From an uncultured Roseovarius sp. (lineage in GTDB: Bacteria; Pseudomonadota; Alphaproteobacteria; Rhodobacterales; Rhodobacteraceae): a DNA stretch of 12,960 bases. A program made the translations under genes and the position numbers. The notes beneath the pieces are model-generated. The model searched no databases, was not told the DNA's origin, and worked only from the letters and a program-made list of their open reading frames with translations. The DNA lies in the NCBI GenBank assembly GCA_913055965.1, contig CAJXKX010000016.1, forward strand, positions 1-12,960, in the 5' to 3' direction. Positions within the stretch are counted from its first letter, which is position 1. Every line of letters begins with the position of its first letter. Positions 6,543 through 12,960 of this stretch are shown piece after piece.

Positions 6543-7222
6543 ACGGGGACTATGGCACGACCTTCCCCCGCCTGCGCGATGCGGCGGGCCCGGTCTGGGC
6601 GGAATACACCCGTCACGCCTTCGTCGAAGGGCTGCGCGAGGGCACGCTGCCGCGCGCGGCGTTCCTCGGCTATCTCGTGCAGGATTACATCTTTCTGGTG
6701 CATTTCGCCCGCGCCTGGGCGCTCGCCGTGACCAAGGCCGAGACGGTGGAGGAGATGCGCACCTGCGCGGCGACGGTGGATGCGCTGGTCAATACCGAGA
6801 TCGGCCTGCATGTGAAGACATGCGCCGAGGCGGGGCTGTCGGAGTCCGACCTGTTCGGGGCCGAGGAACACCCCGCCAATCTCGCCTATACGCGCTACGT
6901 GCTCGACGCCGGGCATTCGGGGGATTTCCTCGACCTGCTCGCCGCACTCGCGCCCTGCGTCATGGGCTATGGCGAGATCGGCGCGCGGCTTGGGCAGGAC
7001 GTGGCGGAGGGCCACCCCTTTGCCGACTGGATCGCCACCTATGCGGGCGAGGAGTATCAGCAGGTCTGCCGCGAGGTGGGGGCGCTCTTCGATACAGCTG
7101 TCGCGCGCCGTCTCGGCCCCGCGCCCGAGGCCACGCCCGGCTGGGCGCGGCTCTGCCACCGGTTCACCACCGCGACGCGGCTGGAGGTGGGATTCTGGGA
7201 GATGGGGGTGTCCTTCGGCTAG
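6539..7222 (+). CDS. tenA: TenA-type aminopyrimidine aminohydrolase
   Basis: This 227-residue all-helical protein is of the TenA/PQQC family and hydrolyses aminomethyl-pyrimidine to HMP for salvage of degraded thiamin. Visible catalytic landmarks are the aspartate in QDYIFL (Asp49), the nucleophile Cys140 in LAPCVMGYGEIG with YGE at 144-146, and a C-terminal LEVGFWEMG containing Glu216. The cysteine places it in the TenA_C class, not TenA_E. Its ATG overlaps the thiY stop; the Shine-Dalgarno is weak, so coupling is likely. It is the last gene of the thi operon in this window. The pairing thiY-tenA fits formylaminopyrimidine salvage, though the amidohydrolase YlmB that removes the formyl group is not here. 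Confidence 0.93.
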   Translation: MNGDYGTTFPRLRDAAGPVWAEYTRHAFVEGLREGTLPRAAFLGYLVQDYIFLVHFARAWALAVTKAETVEEMRTCAATVDALVNTEIGLHVKTCAEAGLSESDLFGAEEHPANLAYTRYVLDAGHSGDFLDLLAALAPCVMGYGEIGARLGQDVAEGHPFADWIATYAGEEYQQVCREVGALFDTAVARRLGPAPEATPGWARLCHRFTTATRLEVGFWEMGVSFG

Positions 7223-7228
7223 GCCCTC

Positions 7229-7257
7229 TTGCCCCGCCCCGGCCCGCCGCGTAGAAC
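7229..7257 (+). promoter_or_regulatory. Candidate promoter for gatB
   Basis: TTGCCC at 7229-7234 (preceded by C, as is common in alphaproteobacterial -35 boxes) and TAGAAC at 7252-7257 match the sigma-70 consensus 4/6 each with an ideal 17-nt spacer. Transcription would start near 7264, leaving a 24-nt leader with GGAG at 7277-7280. This would separate gatB from the thiamin-controlled operon. No terminator hairpin is visible after tenA. Confidence 0.4.
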
Positions 7258-7287
7258 GCAGTTCAAGCCAGAGCATGGAGCCGCAGG

Positions 7288-8802
7288 ATGCTGGATCTCA
7301 CCTATGACGCGCCGAAACCCAAGGTCATTGCCGGGGCAAAGCACGATTGGGAGCTTGTCATCGGCATGGAGGTACATGCGCAGGTGGCGTCAAAGGCCAA
7401 GCTTTTCTCCGCCGCCTCGACACAGTTCGGGGCAGAGCCCAATTCCAACGTCTCTTTCGTCGATGCGGCCATGCCCGGCATGCTGCCCGTCATCAACGAA
7501 TTCTGCGTCGAGCAGGCGGTGCGCACGGGGCTGGGGCTGAAGGCGAAGATCAACCTGTGGTCCGCCTTCGACCGCAAGAACTATTTCTACCCCGACCTGC
7601 CGCAGGGCTATCAGATCAGCCAGCTTTATCATCCGCTGGTGGGCGAGGGTGAAATCCTCGTGGATATGGAGCCGGGCATCGCGAGGCTGGTGCGGATCGA
7701 GCGCATCCACATGGAGCAGGACGCCGGCAAGTCGATCCACGACATGGACCCTGCCATGTCCTTCGTCGATCTCAACCGCACCGGCGTGGCGCTGATGGAA
7801 ATCGTCAGCCGCCCCGACATCCGCGGCCCGGAAGAGGCTGCGGCCTACGTGACCAAGCTGCGCCAGATCCTGCGCTACTTGGGCACCTGCGACGGCAACA
7901 TGCAGAACGGCAACCTGCGCGCCGACGTCAACGTCTCGGTCTGCCGCCCGGGCCAGTACGAGAAATACCAGGAGACGCAGGATTTCTCGCATCTCGGCAC
8001 CCGCTGCGAGATCAAGAACATGAACTCCATGCGCTTCATCCAGATGGCGATCGACTACGAGGCGCGCCGCCAGATCGCGATCCTCGAATCGGGGGGCGAG
8101 GTGGTGCAGGAAACCCGCCTCTACGATCCCGACCGCAACGAGACCCGCTCCATGCGTTCCAAGGAAGAGGCGCATGATTACCGCTATTTCCCCGATCCCG
8201 ACCTGCTGCCGCTGGAAATCGAGCAGGAATGGGTGGACAAGATCGCGGCCAGCCTGCCCGAGTTGCCCGACGCCAAGAAGGCGCGCTTCGTGCTGGACTT
8301 CGGCCTGTCGGAATATGACGCGAGCGTGCTGACCGCCGATCTGGCCAATGCCGCCTATTTCGAGCAGGTCGCGGCGGGTGCGGGCGACGGCAAACTGGCG
8401 GCGAACTGGGTCATCAACGAACTCTTTGGCCGGTTGAAGAAAGAGGATCACTCCATCGATGAAAGCCCGGTCAGCCCGGCGCAACTGGCCGCCATCGTGC
8501 GGCTGATCCGCTCCGACGCCATCTCCGGCAAGATCGCCAAGGACCTCTTCGAGATCGTCTATACCGAGGGCGGCGACCCCGAGGAGATCGTCGAGGCGCG
8601 CGGCATGAAGCAGGTGACGGACACCGGCGCGATCGAATCCGCCGTGGACGAGATCATCGCCGCCAACCCCGCGCAGGTGGAAAAGGCCAAGGCCAATCCA
8701 AAGCTTGCGGGCTGGTTCGTGGGGCAGGTGATGAAGGCCACGGGCGGCAAGGCCAACCCAAAGGCGGTGAACGAGATCGTGACGGCCAAGCTGGGGCTTT
8801 GA
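7288..8802 (+). CDS. gatB: Aspartyl/glutamyl-tRNA(Asn/Gln) amidotransferase subunit B
   Basis: The 504-residue protein is a full-length GatB. Diagnostic blocks are VIGMEVHAQV (residues 24-33), YFYPDLPQGYQIS, HDMDPAMSFVDLNRTG, GNLRADVNVSVC, RCEIKNMNSMRFI and DYRYFPDPDLLPL, followed by the helical domain and a YqeY-like tRNA-binding tail in the last 150 or so residues. GatB is the kinase and tRNA-binding part of GatCAB, which converts misacylated Glu-tRNA(Gln) or Asp-tRNA(Asn) to the correct amide form; its presence implies indirect aminoacylation for at least one of these. GatA and GatC are not adjacent. GGAG at 7277-7280, 7 nt before the ATG, supports the start. The gene is unrelated to its neighbours. 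Confidence 0.98.
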   Translation: MLDLTYDAPKPKVIAGAKHDWELVIGMEVHAQVASKAKLFSAASTQFGAEPNSNVSFVDAAMPGMLPVINEFCVEQAVRTGLGLKAKINLWSAFDRKNYFYPDLPQGYQISQLYHPLVGEGEILVDMEPGIARLVRIERIHMEQDAGKSIHDMDPAMSFVDLNRTGVALMEIVSRPDIRGPEEAAAYVTKLRQILRYLGTCDGNMQNGNLRADVNVSVCRPGQYEKYQETQDFSHLGTRCEIKNMNSMRFIQMAIDYEARRQIAILESGGEVVQETRLYDPDRNETRSMRSKEEAHDYRYFPDPDLLPLEIEQEWVDKIAASLPELPDAKKARFVLDFGLSEYDASVLTADLANAAYFEQVAAGAGDGKLAANWVINELFGRLKKEDHSIDESPVSPAQLAAIVRLIRSDAISGKIAKDLFEIVYTEGGDPEEIVEARGMKQVTDTGAIESAVDEIIAANPAQVEKAKANPKLAGWFVGQVMKATGGKANPKAVNEIVTAKLGL

Positions 8803-8819
8803 TCGTCCCCCCGCTTTTT
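8788..8819 (+). terminator. Weak candidate rho-independent terminator overlapping the gatB stop
   Basis: AAGC (8788-8791) and GGGG (8793-8796) can pair with CCCC (8809-8812) and GCTT (8813-8816), with one bulged T and a 12-nt loop. The helix runs into a TTTTT stretch (8815-8819). The stem begins inside the last gatB codons. The bulge and large loop make it imperfect. Confidence 0.4.
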
Positions 8820-8842
8820 GGCTGCCCGCGCCCCGTCCCGCC

Positions 8843-8871
8843 TTCTCAACCCCCGGATGGATGTGTAAGAC
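8843..8871 (+). promoter_or_regulatory. Weak candidate promoter for ugd
   Basis: TTCTCA (8843-8848) and TAAGAC (8866-8871) are spaced by 17 nt but match the consensus only 4/6 and 3/6. The 132-nt gap between gatB and ugd is the only intergenic space before the sugar-nucleotide pair, so a promoter is expected here. A GCGCGCC/GGCGCGC hairpin (8897-8913) would fall in the leader. Confidence 0.25.
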
Positions 8872-8934
8872 GCGACCAGGGCCGCATTTGAGCAGGGCGC
8901 GCCGTGGGCGCGCGCGGATCGGGGAGACAGGGTT

Positions 8935-10239
8935 GTGAAAATCGCGATGATCGGCACGGGCTATGTCGGGCTCGTCTCGGGGGTGTGTTTCTCGGATTTC
9001 GGGCATGACGTGGTCTGCGTCGACAAGATGCCCGAAAAGATCGCGATGCTCGAGCGCGGCGAGGTGCCCATTTACGAGCCGGGGCTCGATGCCCTGATGG
9101 CCCGCAATGTCGAGGCGGGGCGGCTGTCGTTTACCACCGATCTCGCGGCGGCGGTGGATGGCGCGGATGCGGTGTTCATCGCGGTGGGCACGCCTACGCG
9201 CCGCGGCGACGGGCACGCCGATCTCACCTATGTCATGGCCGCCGCCGAGGAGGTGGCCCGCGCGCTCACCGGCTATGCCGTGATCGTGACCAAATCCACG
9301 GTGCCCGTGGGCACCAACCGCCGCGTCAAGCAGACCGTCGCCAAGGCCAACCCGCAGGCCGAGTTCGACGTCGCGTCGAACCCCGAATTCCTGCGCGAGG
9401 GCGCGGCGATCGAGGATTTCATGAAGCCCGACCGCGTGGTGGTGGGCGTGCAGTCGGAGCGCGCGCAAGAGGTGATGGCCGATATCTATCGCCCGCTGTT
9501 CCTGCGCGAATTTCCCATCGTCTACACCGATCTCGAATCCGCCGAGATGATCAAGTACGCGGCCAACGCCTTTCTCGCCACCAAGATCAGCTTCATCAAC
9601 GAGATCGCGGGGCTGTGCGAGCGGGTGGGCGCGGATGTCAAGGAAGTCGCGCGCGGCATGGGCCTTGACGGGCGCATCGGCAACAAGTTCCTGCATGCCG
9701 GTCCGGGCTATGGCGGCTCGTGCTTTCCCAAGGATACCTCCGCGCTTGCCCGCATCGGGCAGGAGCACGCGGTGCCGCAGACCATCGTCGAGACGGTCAT
9801 TCGCGTCAACGAGTGCGTCAAGGCGCGGATGATCGACAAGCTGCGCGAGATGTGCGGCGACAGCTTCAACGGCCGCACGGTGGCGGTGCTGGGCGTGACC
9901 TTCAAGCCCAATACCGACGACATGCGCGACGCCCCCGCGCTTACCATCGTGCCCGCGCTGGTCGGGGGCGGGGCCAAGGTGCGGGTGGTCGATCCGCAGG
10001 GCCGTCGCGAGGGCGAGGCGCTGTTGCCCGGCGTGGTCTGGTGCGACGATCCCTACAAGGCCGCGCACAAGGCAGACCTGCTGGTGATCCTGACGGAGTG
10101 GAACGAGTTTCGCGCGCTCGACCTCAAGAAGCTGGCGCGCAAGATGGCCGCGCCCCGCATGGCCGACCTGCGCAACATCTACTCCGCCCGCGACGCGCGC
10201 CGCGCGGGCTTCGAGGCGTATGAGGGGGTCGGTCGCTGA
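8935..10239 (+). CDS. ugd: UDP-glucose 6-dehydrogenase
   Basis: The 434-residue protein has the usual length for the bacterial UDP-glucose/GDP-mannose dehydrogenase family. The N-terminal NAD-binding motif GTGYVG is at residues 7-12. The linker helix region has EMIKYAANAFLATKISFINE. The catalytic loop PGYGGSCFPKD contains the nucleophile Cys263. The C-terminal domain shows FKPNTDDMRDAP at 323-334. It oxidises UDP-glucose to UDP-glucuronate with two NAD+. The start is GTG at 8935, preceded by GGGGAG with an 8-nt spacer; an ATG four codons later would remove the first strand of the Rossmann fold. The stop overlaps the epimerase ATG (TGATG), matching a two-step route. UDP-glucose specificity over GDP-mannose is inferred from overall sequence and the partner gene. 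Confidence 0.95.
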   Translation: MKIAMIGTGYVGLVSGVCFSDFGHDVVCVDKMPEKIAMLERGEVPIYEPGLDALMARNVEAGRLSFTTDLAAAVDGADAVFIAVGTPTRRGDGHADLTYVMAAAEEVARALTGYAVIVTKSTVPVGTNRRVKQTVAKANPQAEFDVASNPEFLREGAAIEDFMKPDRVVVGVQSERAQEVMADIYRPLFLREFPIVYTDLESAEMIKYAANAFLATKISFINEIAGLCERVGADVKEVARGMGLDGRIGNKFLHAGPGYGGSCFPKDTSALARIGQEHAVPQTIVETVIRVNECVKARMIDKLREMCGDSFNGRTVAVLGVTFKPNTDDMRDAPALTIVPALVGGGAKVRVVDPQGRREGEALLPGVVWCDDPYKAAHKADLLVILTEWNEFRALDLKKLARKMAAPRMADLRNIYSARDARRAGFEAYEGVGR

Positions 10240-11240
10240 TGCGCGTATTCATCACCGGAACCGCCGGCTTCATCGGCTTTCACCTCGCCCGCCTGCTGCT
10301 CTCGGAGGGGCATCAGGTGGCGGGCTATGACGGGATGACGGATTACTACGATGTCCGCCTGAAACAGCGCCGCCATGCGATGCTGCATCAGAACCCCGGC
10401 TTTTCCGCGACCGAGGCGATGCTCGAGGACGAGGCCGCGCTCGCCACGGCGGTGGCGGAGTTCGCCCCCGACGTGATCGTGCATCTCGCGGCGCAGGCGG
10501 GCGTGCGCTACAGCCTTGAGAATCCGCGCGCCTATGTCGATTCCAACGTCATCGGTACGCTAAACGTGATGGAGGCGGCGCGCGCCGCAGAGGTGCGGCA
10601 CCTGCTCATGGCCTCGACCTCGTCGGTCTACGGTGCCAACGAGGACATGCCCTTTGACGAGCGGCAAAAGGCAGACACGCAGCTGACCATCTACGCCGCC
10701 ACCAAGAAGGCCAACGAATCGATGGGCCATGCCTGGGCGCATATCCACGGGCTGCCGGTCACGATGTTCCGCTTCTTCACCGTCTACGGGCCGTGGGGGC
10801 GGCCCGACATGGCGCTTTTCAAGTTCACCAAGGGCATCCTCGAAGGCACCCCCATCGACATCTACAACAACGGCGAGATGTGGCGCGATTTCACCTATGT
10901 GGACGATCTCGCGCGCGGCATCCGCCTGTTGATCGACGCAGCGCCCGGCAGCCCCGAGACGGCGGTGGAGGGCGACAACCTGTCGCCCGCCGCGCCCTTC
11001 CGCGTGGTCAATATCGGCAATTCCGACAAGGTGCGCCTGCTCGATTTCATAGACGCCATCGAGGCCGAGATCGGGCGCGAGGCAATCCGCAACTACATGC
11101 CCATGCAGACCGGCGACGTGCCCGCGACATGGGCCGATGCGAGCCTCCTGCAGAATCTCACGGGCTATCGCCCCGCGACCCCGTTCCGCGAGGGCGTGCG
11201 CCGCTTTGTCGAGTGGTATCGCGACTATCACGACGTGTGA
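10239..11240 (+). CDS. UDP-glucuronate 4-epimerase (NAD-dependent epimerase/dehydratase, extended SDR)
   Basis: The 333-residue extended-SDR protein has the NAD loop GTAGFIG (residues 7-13), HLAAQAGVRYSLENP (82-96), catalytic TSS/Tyr152/Lys156 (YAATK) and the substrate loop GPWGRPDMALFKF (184-196). AAQAGVRYSLENP, YGANEDMPF and GRPDMALFKFT are features I associate with UDP-GlcA 4-epimerases (LpsL/CapI-like), not GalE, which differs in the substrate loop. It would convert UDP-glucuronate from Ugd to UDP-galacturonate for surface polysaccharide or lipopolysaccharide. GAGGGGG ends 10 nt before the ATG, inside ugd. No glycosyltransferase or export gene is present in the window, so the end product is unknown. 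Its stop abuts the stop of the convergent regulator. Confidence 0.9.
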   Translation: MRVFITGTAGFIGFHLARLLLSEGHQVAGYDGMTDYYDVRLKQRRHAMLHQNPGFSATEAMLEDEAALATAVAEFAPDVIVHLAAQAGVRYSLENPRAYVDSNVIGTLNVMEAARAAEVRHLLMASTSSVYGANEDMPFDERQKADTQLTIYAATKKANESMGHAWAHIHGLPVTMFRFFTVYGPWGRPDMALFKFTKGILEGTPIDIYNNGEMWRDFTYVDDLARGIRLLIDAAPGSPETAVEGDNLSPAAPFRVVNIGNSDKVRLLDFIDAIEAEIGREAIRNYMPMQTGDVPATWADASLLQNLTGYRPATPFREGVRRFVEWYRDYHDV

Positions 11241-12191
11241 TCAGGTCAGCCGACCGCGCTGCTGCCCGGGGGCCACGCCATAGGCGGCGCGGTAGACCCG
11301 CGAGAAATGCCCCGCGCTCTCGAACCCGCAGGAGAGCGCGATCTCGATTACAGGCGCTTCGGTCTGAATGAGCAGGTGGCGCGCGCGTTCCAGCCGCAGC
11401 TCCATGGAATATTTCTTGGGCGAGGTGTTGAGGAACTTGCCGAACAGCCGTTCAAGCTGCCGCGTCGAAATCCCGATCTCGGCAGCGATTCGCGCGGGGC
11501 TGACCGGCTCTTCGATAGAGGCGCGCATCCGCCCGATCGCATAGGTCAGGTGCGCGTTGCGGATACCGTTGCGCGATTGCAGTGACACGCGCTGTGCCGC
11601 CGTCGCCTCGCGCGCGGCGCTATAGACCATCTGGTCAGCCACCGCCATCGACAGGTCATACCCGTGGTCGCGCTCGATCAGGTGCAGCATCAGGTCGGCG
11701 GTGGCGGTGCCGCCCGAGGCGGTGAGGTGCCGCTCGTCGGCGACAAAGACGTTGCGCACCAGATTCACCTCGGGAAAGCGTTCCATGAAGCTGTCGTGAA
11801 ATTCCCAGTGAATCGCCGCCTTCATTCCGTTGAGCATCCCGTCCTCGGCCAGGATCCACGCGCCCGAACACAGCGCCCCGATGGGCGTGCCATGCCGCGC
11901 TTCGCGACGCAGCATCGACATCAGCCGCTTGGTCAGATGCGCGCGCATGTGGATGCCCGAGAGGATGAACAGACGGTCGCATTTCGGCAGGCGGGCGAGC
12001 CCGTGATGCACCAGCGTGACCGAGCCGTTGGAACAGGTGGCGCTCTGCCCGTCCTCGGACGCGAAGGACCAGCGATAGAGCGTCTGCCCGCTCAGCAGGT
12101 TGGCGATGCGCAATGGCTCGACCGCGCAGGAAAAGGCAAGATGCGAGAACTCCTCGACCAGGACGAAGATGAAGTGCTGCGGCTCTGTCAT
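11241..12191 (-). CDS. GlxA/GbdR-like AraC-family transcriptional regulator with DJ-1/PfpI domain
   Basis: From the ATG at 12191 the protein has 316 residues; an upstream in-frame ATG at 12236 would add 15. The N-terminal part is a class I glutamine amidotransferase-like (DJ-1/PfpI) sensor domain, with VEPLRIANLLSG near the start and the nucleophile-elbow remnant GALCSGAWILAEDG around residue 108. The last 90 residues are an AraC DNA-binding domain with two helix-turn-helix motifs: SPARIAAEIGISTRQLERLF and IEIALSCGFESAGHFSRVYR. The layout matches GlxA-family activators such as GbdR and CdhR, which sense quaternary-amine or amino-acid-type ligands; the ligand here is unknown. I prefer the inner start because a good promoter places transcription onset at about the outer ATG. 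Neither start has a strong Shine-Dalgarno. It is divergent from a GntR regulator. Confidence 0.88.
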   Translation of the reverse strand: MTEPQHFIFVLVEEFSHLAFSCAVEPLRIANLLSGQTLYRWSFASEDGQSATCSNGSVTLVHHGLARLPKCDRLFILSGIHMRAHLTKRLMSMLRREARHGTPIGALCSGAWILAEDGMLNGMKAAIHWEFHDSFMERFPEVNLVRNVFVADERHLTASGGTATADLMLHLIERDHGYDLSMAVADQMVYSAAREATAAQRVSLQSRNGIRNAHLTYAIGRMRASIEEPVSPARIAAEIGISTRQLERLFGKFLNTSPKKYSMELRLERARHLLIQTEAPVIEIALSCGFESAGHFSRVYRAAYGVAPGQQRGRLT

Positions 12192-12228
12192 GGGCGGACC
12201 ATCGGCGGGGTGTCTGGCGCGGCAATAA

Positions 12229-12259
12229 TTATTCATTGCGTATACAATCTGTATTCATT
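12229..12259 (+). repeat. Three 9-bp direct repeats phased at 11 bp
   Basis: TTATTCATT (12229-12237), GTATACAAT (12240-12248) and GTATTCATT (12251-12259) start exactly 11 bp apart, with consensus KTATWCAWT. The outer two share an identical 8-mer, TATTCATT, at 22 bp spacing, two turns of the helix. They lie in an AT-rich island within a GC-rich window, between the divergent AraC and GntR regulator genes, and cover the -10 region of the AraC-side promoter. This looks like an operator for one of the two regulators. Confidence 0.5.
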
Positions 12260-12264
12260 AAAAG
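12236..12264 (+). promoter_or_regulatory. Candidate promoter for the GntR regulator
   Basis: TTGCGT (12236-12241) and TAAAAG (12259-12264) are spaced by 17 nt on the plus strand, 3/6 and 4/6 matches. It would overlap the divergent AraC-side promoter almost completely, so the two could compete or share an operator. AGGAGG at 12286-12291 then serves the GntR start. Confidence 0.3.
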
Positions 12265-12268
12265 GCAA
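12239..12268 (-). promoter_or_regulatory. Candidate promoter for the AraC-family regulator
   Basis: On the minus strand, TTGCCT (12268-12263) is followed after 18 nt by TATACG (12244-12239), 4/6 matches each. Transcription would begin around 12232-12234. That would make the ATG at 12236 fall at or before the transcript start, and leaves a leader of about 40 nt for the ATG at 12191. The -10 overlaps the middle phased repeat, so binding there could repress this gene. Confidence 0.4.
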
Positions 12269-12298
12269 GCATAAATCCCACTGCCAGGAGGCCCCCGC

Positions 12299-12960
12299 AT
12301 GGCCGCCAAGGACCGCAAGACCACGCTCGCCACGCATCTGAAGCACGCGATTCTCACCACCGCGCTGCGCCCCGGTGCCGATCTCGACGAGGCCGCGCTC
12401 TGCGCCGAATTCGATCTCTCGCGCACCCCGGTGCGCGAGGTGTTCCGCGAATTGGCGGGGCTTGGCTATGTCGACCTGCGCGACAATCGCGGGCCGCGCG
12501 TGGCGGACCTCTCGCACACCACGCTGCGTGATTTCTTCCTCGCCGCCCCGATGATCTATGGCGCGATCCTGCGCCTTGCCGCGCGCAACGCGACCGAGGT
12601 GCAGGTTGCCGCCCTGCGCGCCGCGCAAGAGACCTTCCGCGCCGCCCTGCGCGACGGATCGACCCCGGATCGCACGCTGGCCAACAACCGCTTCCACGAG
12701 ATCACCGGCGAAATGGCGGGAAATATCTACCTGCTGCCCTCGTTCCACCGCCTGCTGATCGACCACGCGCGCATTTCCATGACCTTCTATCGCCCGGAAA
12801 ACGCCACCATGGCCGACAACGTCGCCGAAGCCAGCCGCCAGCACGACGCGATCATCGCCGCCATCGCCGCGCGGGACGAGGGCGCGGCGGCAGGTCTGGC
12901 CGAGGATCACTGGAACCTCTCGCGCCACGAGATCGAACGCTTCGTGATGCCCAGCGCGCT
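12299..12960 (+). CDS. GntR family transcriptional regulator, FCD subfamily (partial, C-terminus beyond right edge)
   Basis: The frame is open from an ATG at 12299 to the window end, giving 220 residues. AGGAGG at 12286-12291 with a 7-nt spacer fixes the start. Residues about 5-70 form the winged helix, with EAALCAEFDLSRTPVREVFRELAGLGYV split by the recognition helix beginning LSRTPVRE. The rest is an all-helical FCD ligand domain with metal-type histidines in NRFHEITGEM and RQHDAIIAAI and a third in EDHW. FCD regulators usually respond to organic acids or amino-acid derivatives and often act as repressors. The family is usually about 215-250 residues, so only a short tail is missing. It is divergent from the AraC regulator; its regulated genes probably lie to the right. 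Confidence 0.9.
   Translation, partial: MAAKDRKTTLATHLKHAILTTALRPGADLDEAALCAEFDLSRTPVREVFRELAGLGYVDLRDNRGPRVADLSHTTLRDFFLAAPMIYGAILRLAARNATEVQVAALRAAQETFRAALRDGSTPDRTLANNRFHEITGEMAGNIYLLPSFHRLLIDHARISMTFYRPENATMADNVAEASRQHDAIIAAIAARDEGAAAGLAEDHWNLSRHEIERFVMPSA

Noticed and set aside
7223..7287. A terminator between tenA and gatB
   Set aside because: The 65-nt gap is C/G-rich but offers no stable stem followed by a T-run.
8897..8913. The GCGCGCC/GGCGCGC hairpin as a gatB terminator
   Set aside because: No T-run follows, and it lies close to the ugd start; the imperfect stem with TTTTT at 8788-8819 is the better candidate.
7390..10068. An 892-codon open frame on the minus strand antisense to gatB and ugd, crossing their intergenic region
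   Set aside because: Its translation is rich in His, Arg, Asp and Gly with no recognisable domain, and it mirrors the GC-rich third codon positions of gatB and ugd, both of which are certain genes.

Overview
This is a high-GC chromosomal window from an alphaproteobacterium, most likely a Rhodobacteraceae/roseobacter-type organism. That placement is inferred from gene content, protein style (for example the LGTAQYPSP form of ThiG) and codon use; it was not tested by a search. There are 13 protein genes, two of them cut by the window ends. I see no mobile element, tRNA, rRNA or CRISPR array.

Layout. (1) The left edge holds the N-terminal 345 residues of an MmgE/PrpD-family protein on the minus strand. 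(2) Divergent from it is a thiamin operon on the plus strand (about 1164-7222). It opens with a textbook TPP riboswitch and continues thiD-thiO-thiS-thiG-thiE-thiF(rhodanese fusion)-thiY-tenA. Almost every junction overlaps or is separated by 1 nt. (3) gatB follows, with its own candidate promoter and a weak terminator. (4) A two-gene unit, ugd plus a UDP-glucuronate 4-epimerase, would make UDP-glucuronate and UDP-galacturonate. (5) A convergent GlxA/GbdR-like AraC-family regulator sits on the minus strand, its stop abutting the epimerase stop. Across an AT-rich intergenic region it is divergent from a GntR/FCD regulator that runs off the right edge.

How the genes work together. ThiO makes dehydroglycine. 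ThiF adenylates the ThiS C-terminal GG tail, and its fused rhodanese domain probably supplies sulfur. ThiG then builds the thiazole. ThiD phosphorylates the pyrimidine HMP, and ThiE joins the two halves to thiamin phosphate. ThiY (periplasmic pyrimidine-precursor binding) and TenA (aminopyrimidine aminohydrolase) add a salvage arm. The window has no thiC and no ThiX/ThiZ transporter subunits, so pyrimidine supply depends on genes elsewhere or on salvage.

Most notable observations: a 9-nt switch strand that can pair either with the TPP aptamer's P1 3' strand or with the thiD Shine-Dalgarno region, giving a complete translational switch by inspection; three 9-bp direct repeats phased at exactly 11 bp between the divergent AraC and GntR regulators; a ThiF that keeps the presumed thiol-transfer cysteine but lacks the zinc cysteines and carries a compact rhodanese domain; and a thiY-tenA pair without its usual permease and ATPase. 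No wholly new defence or mobile system is visible.
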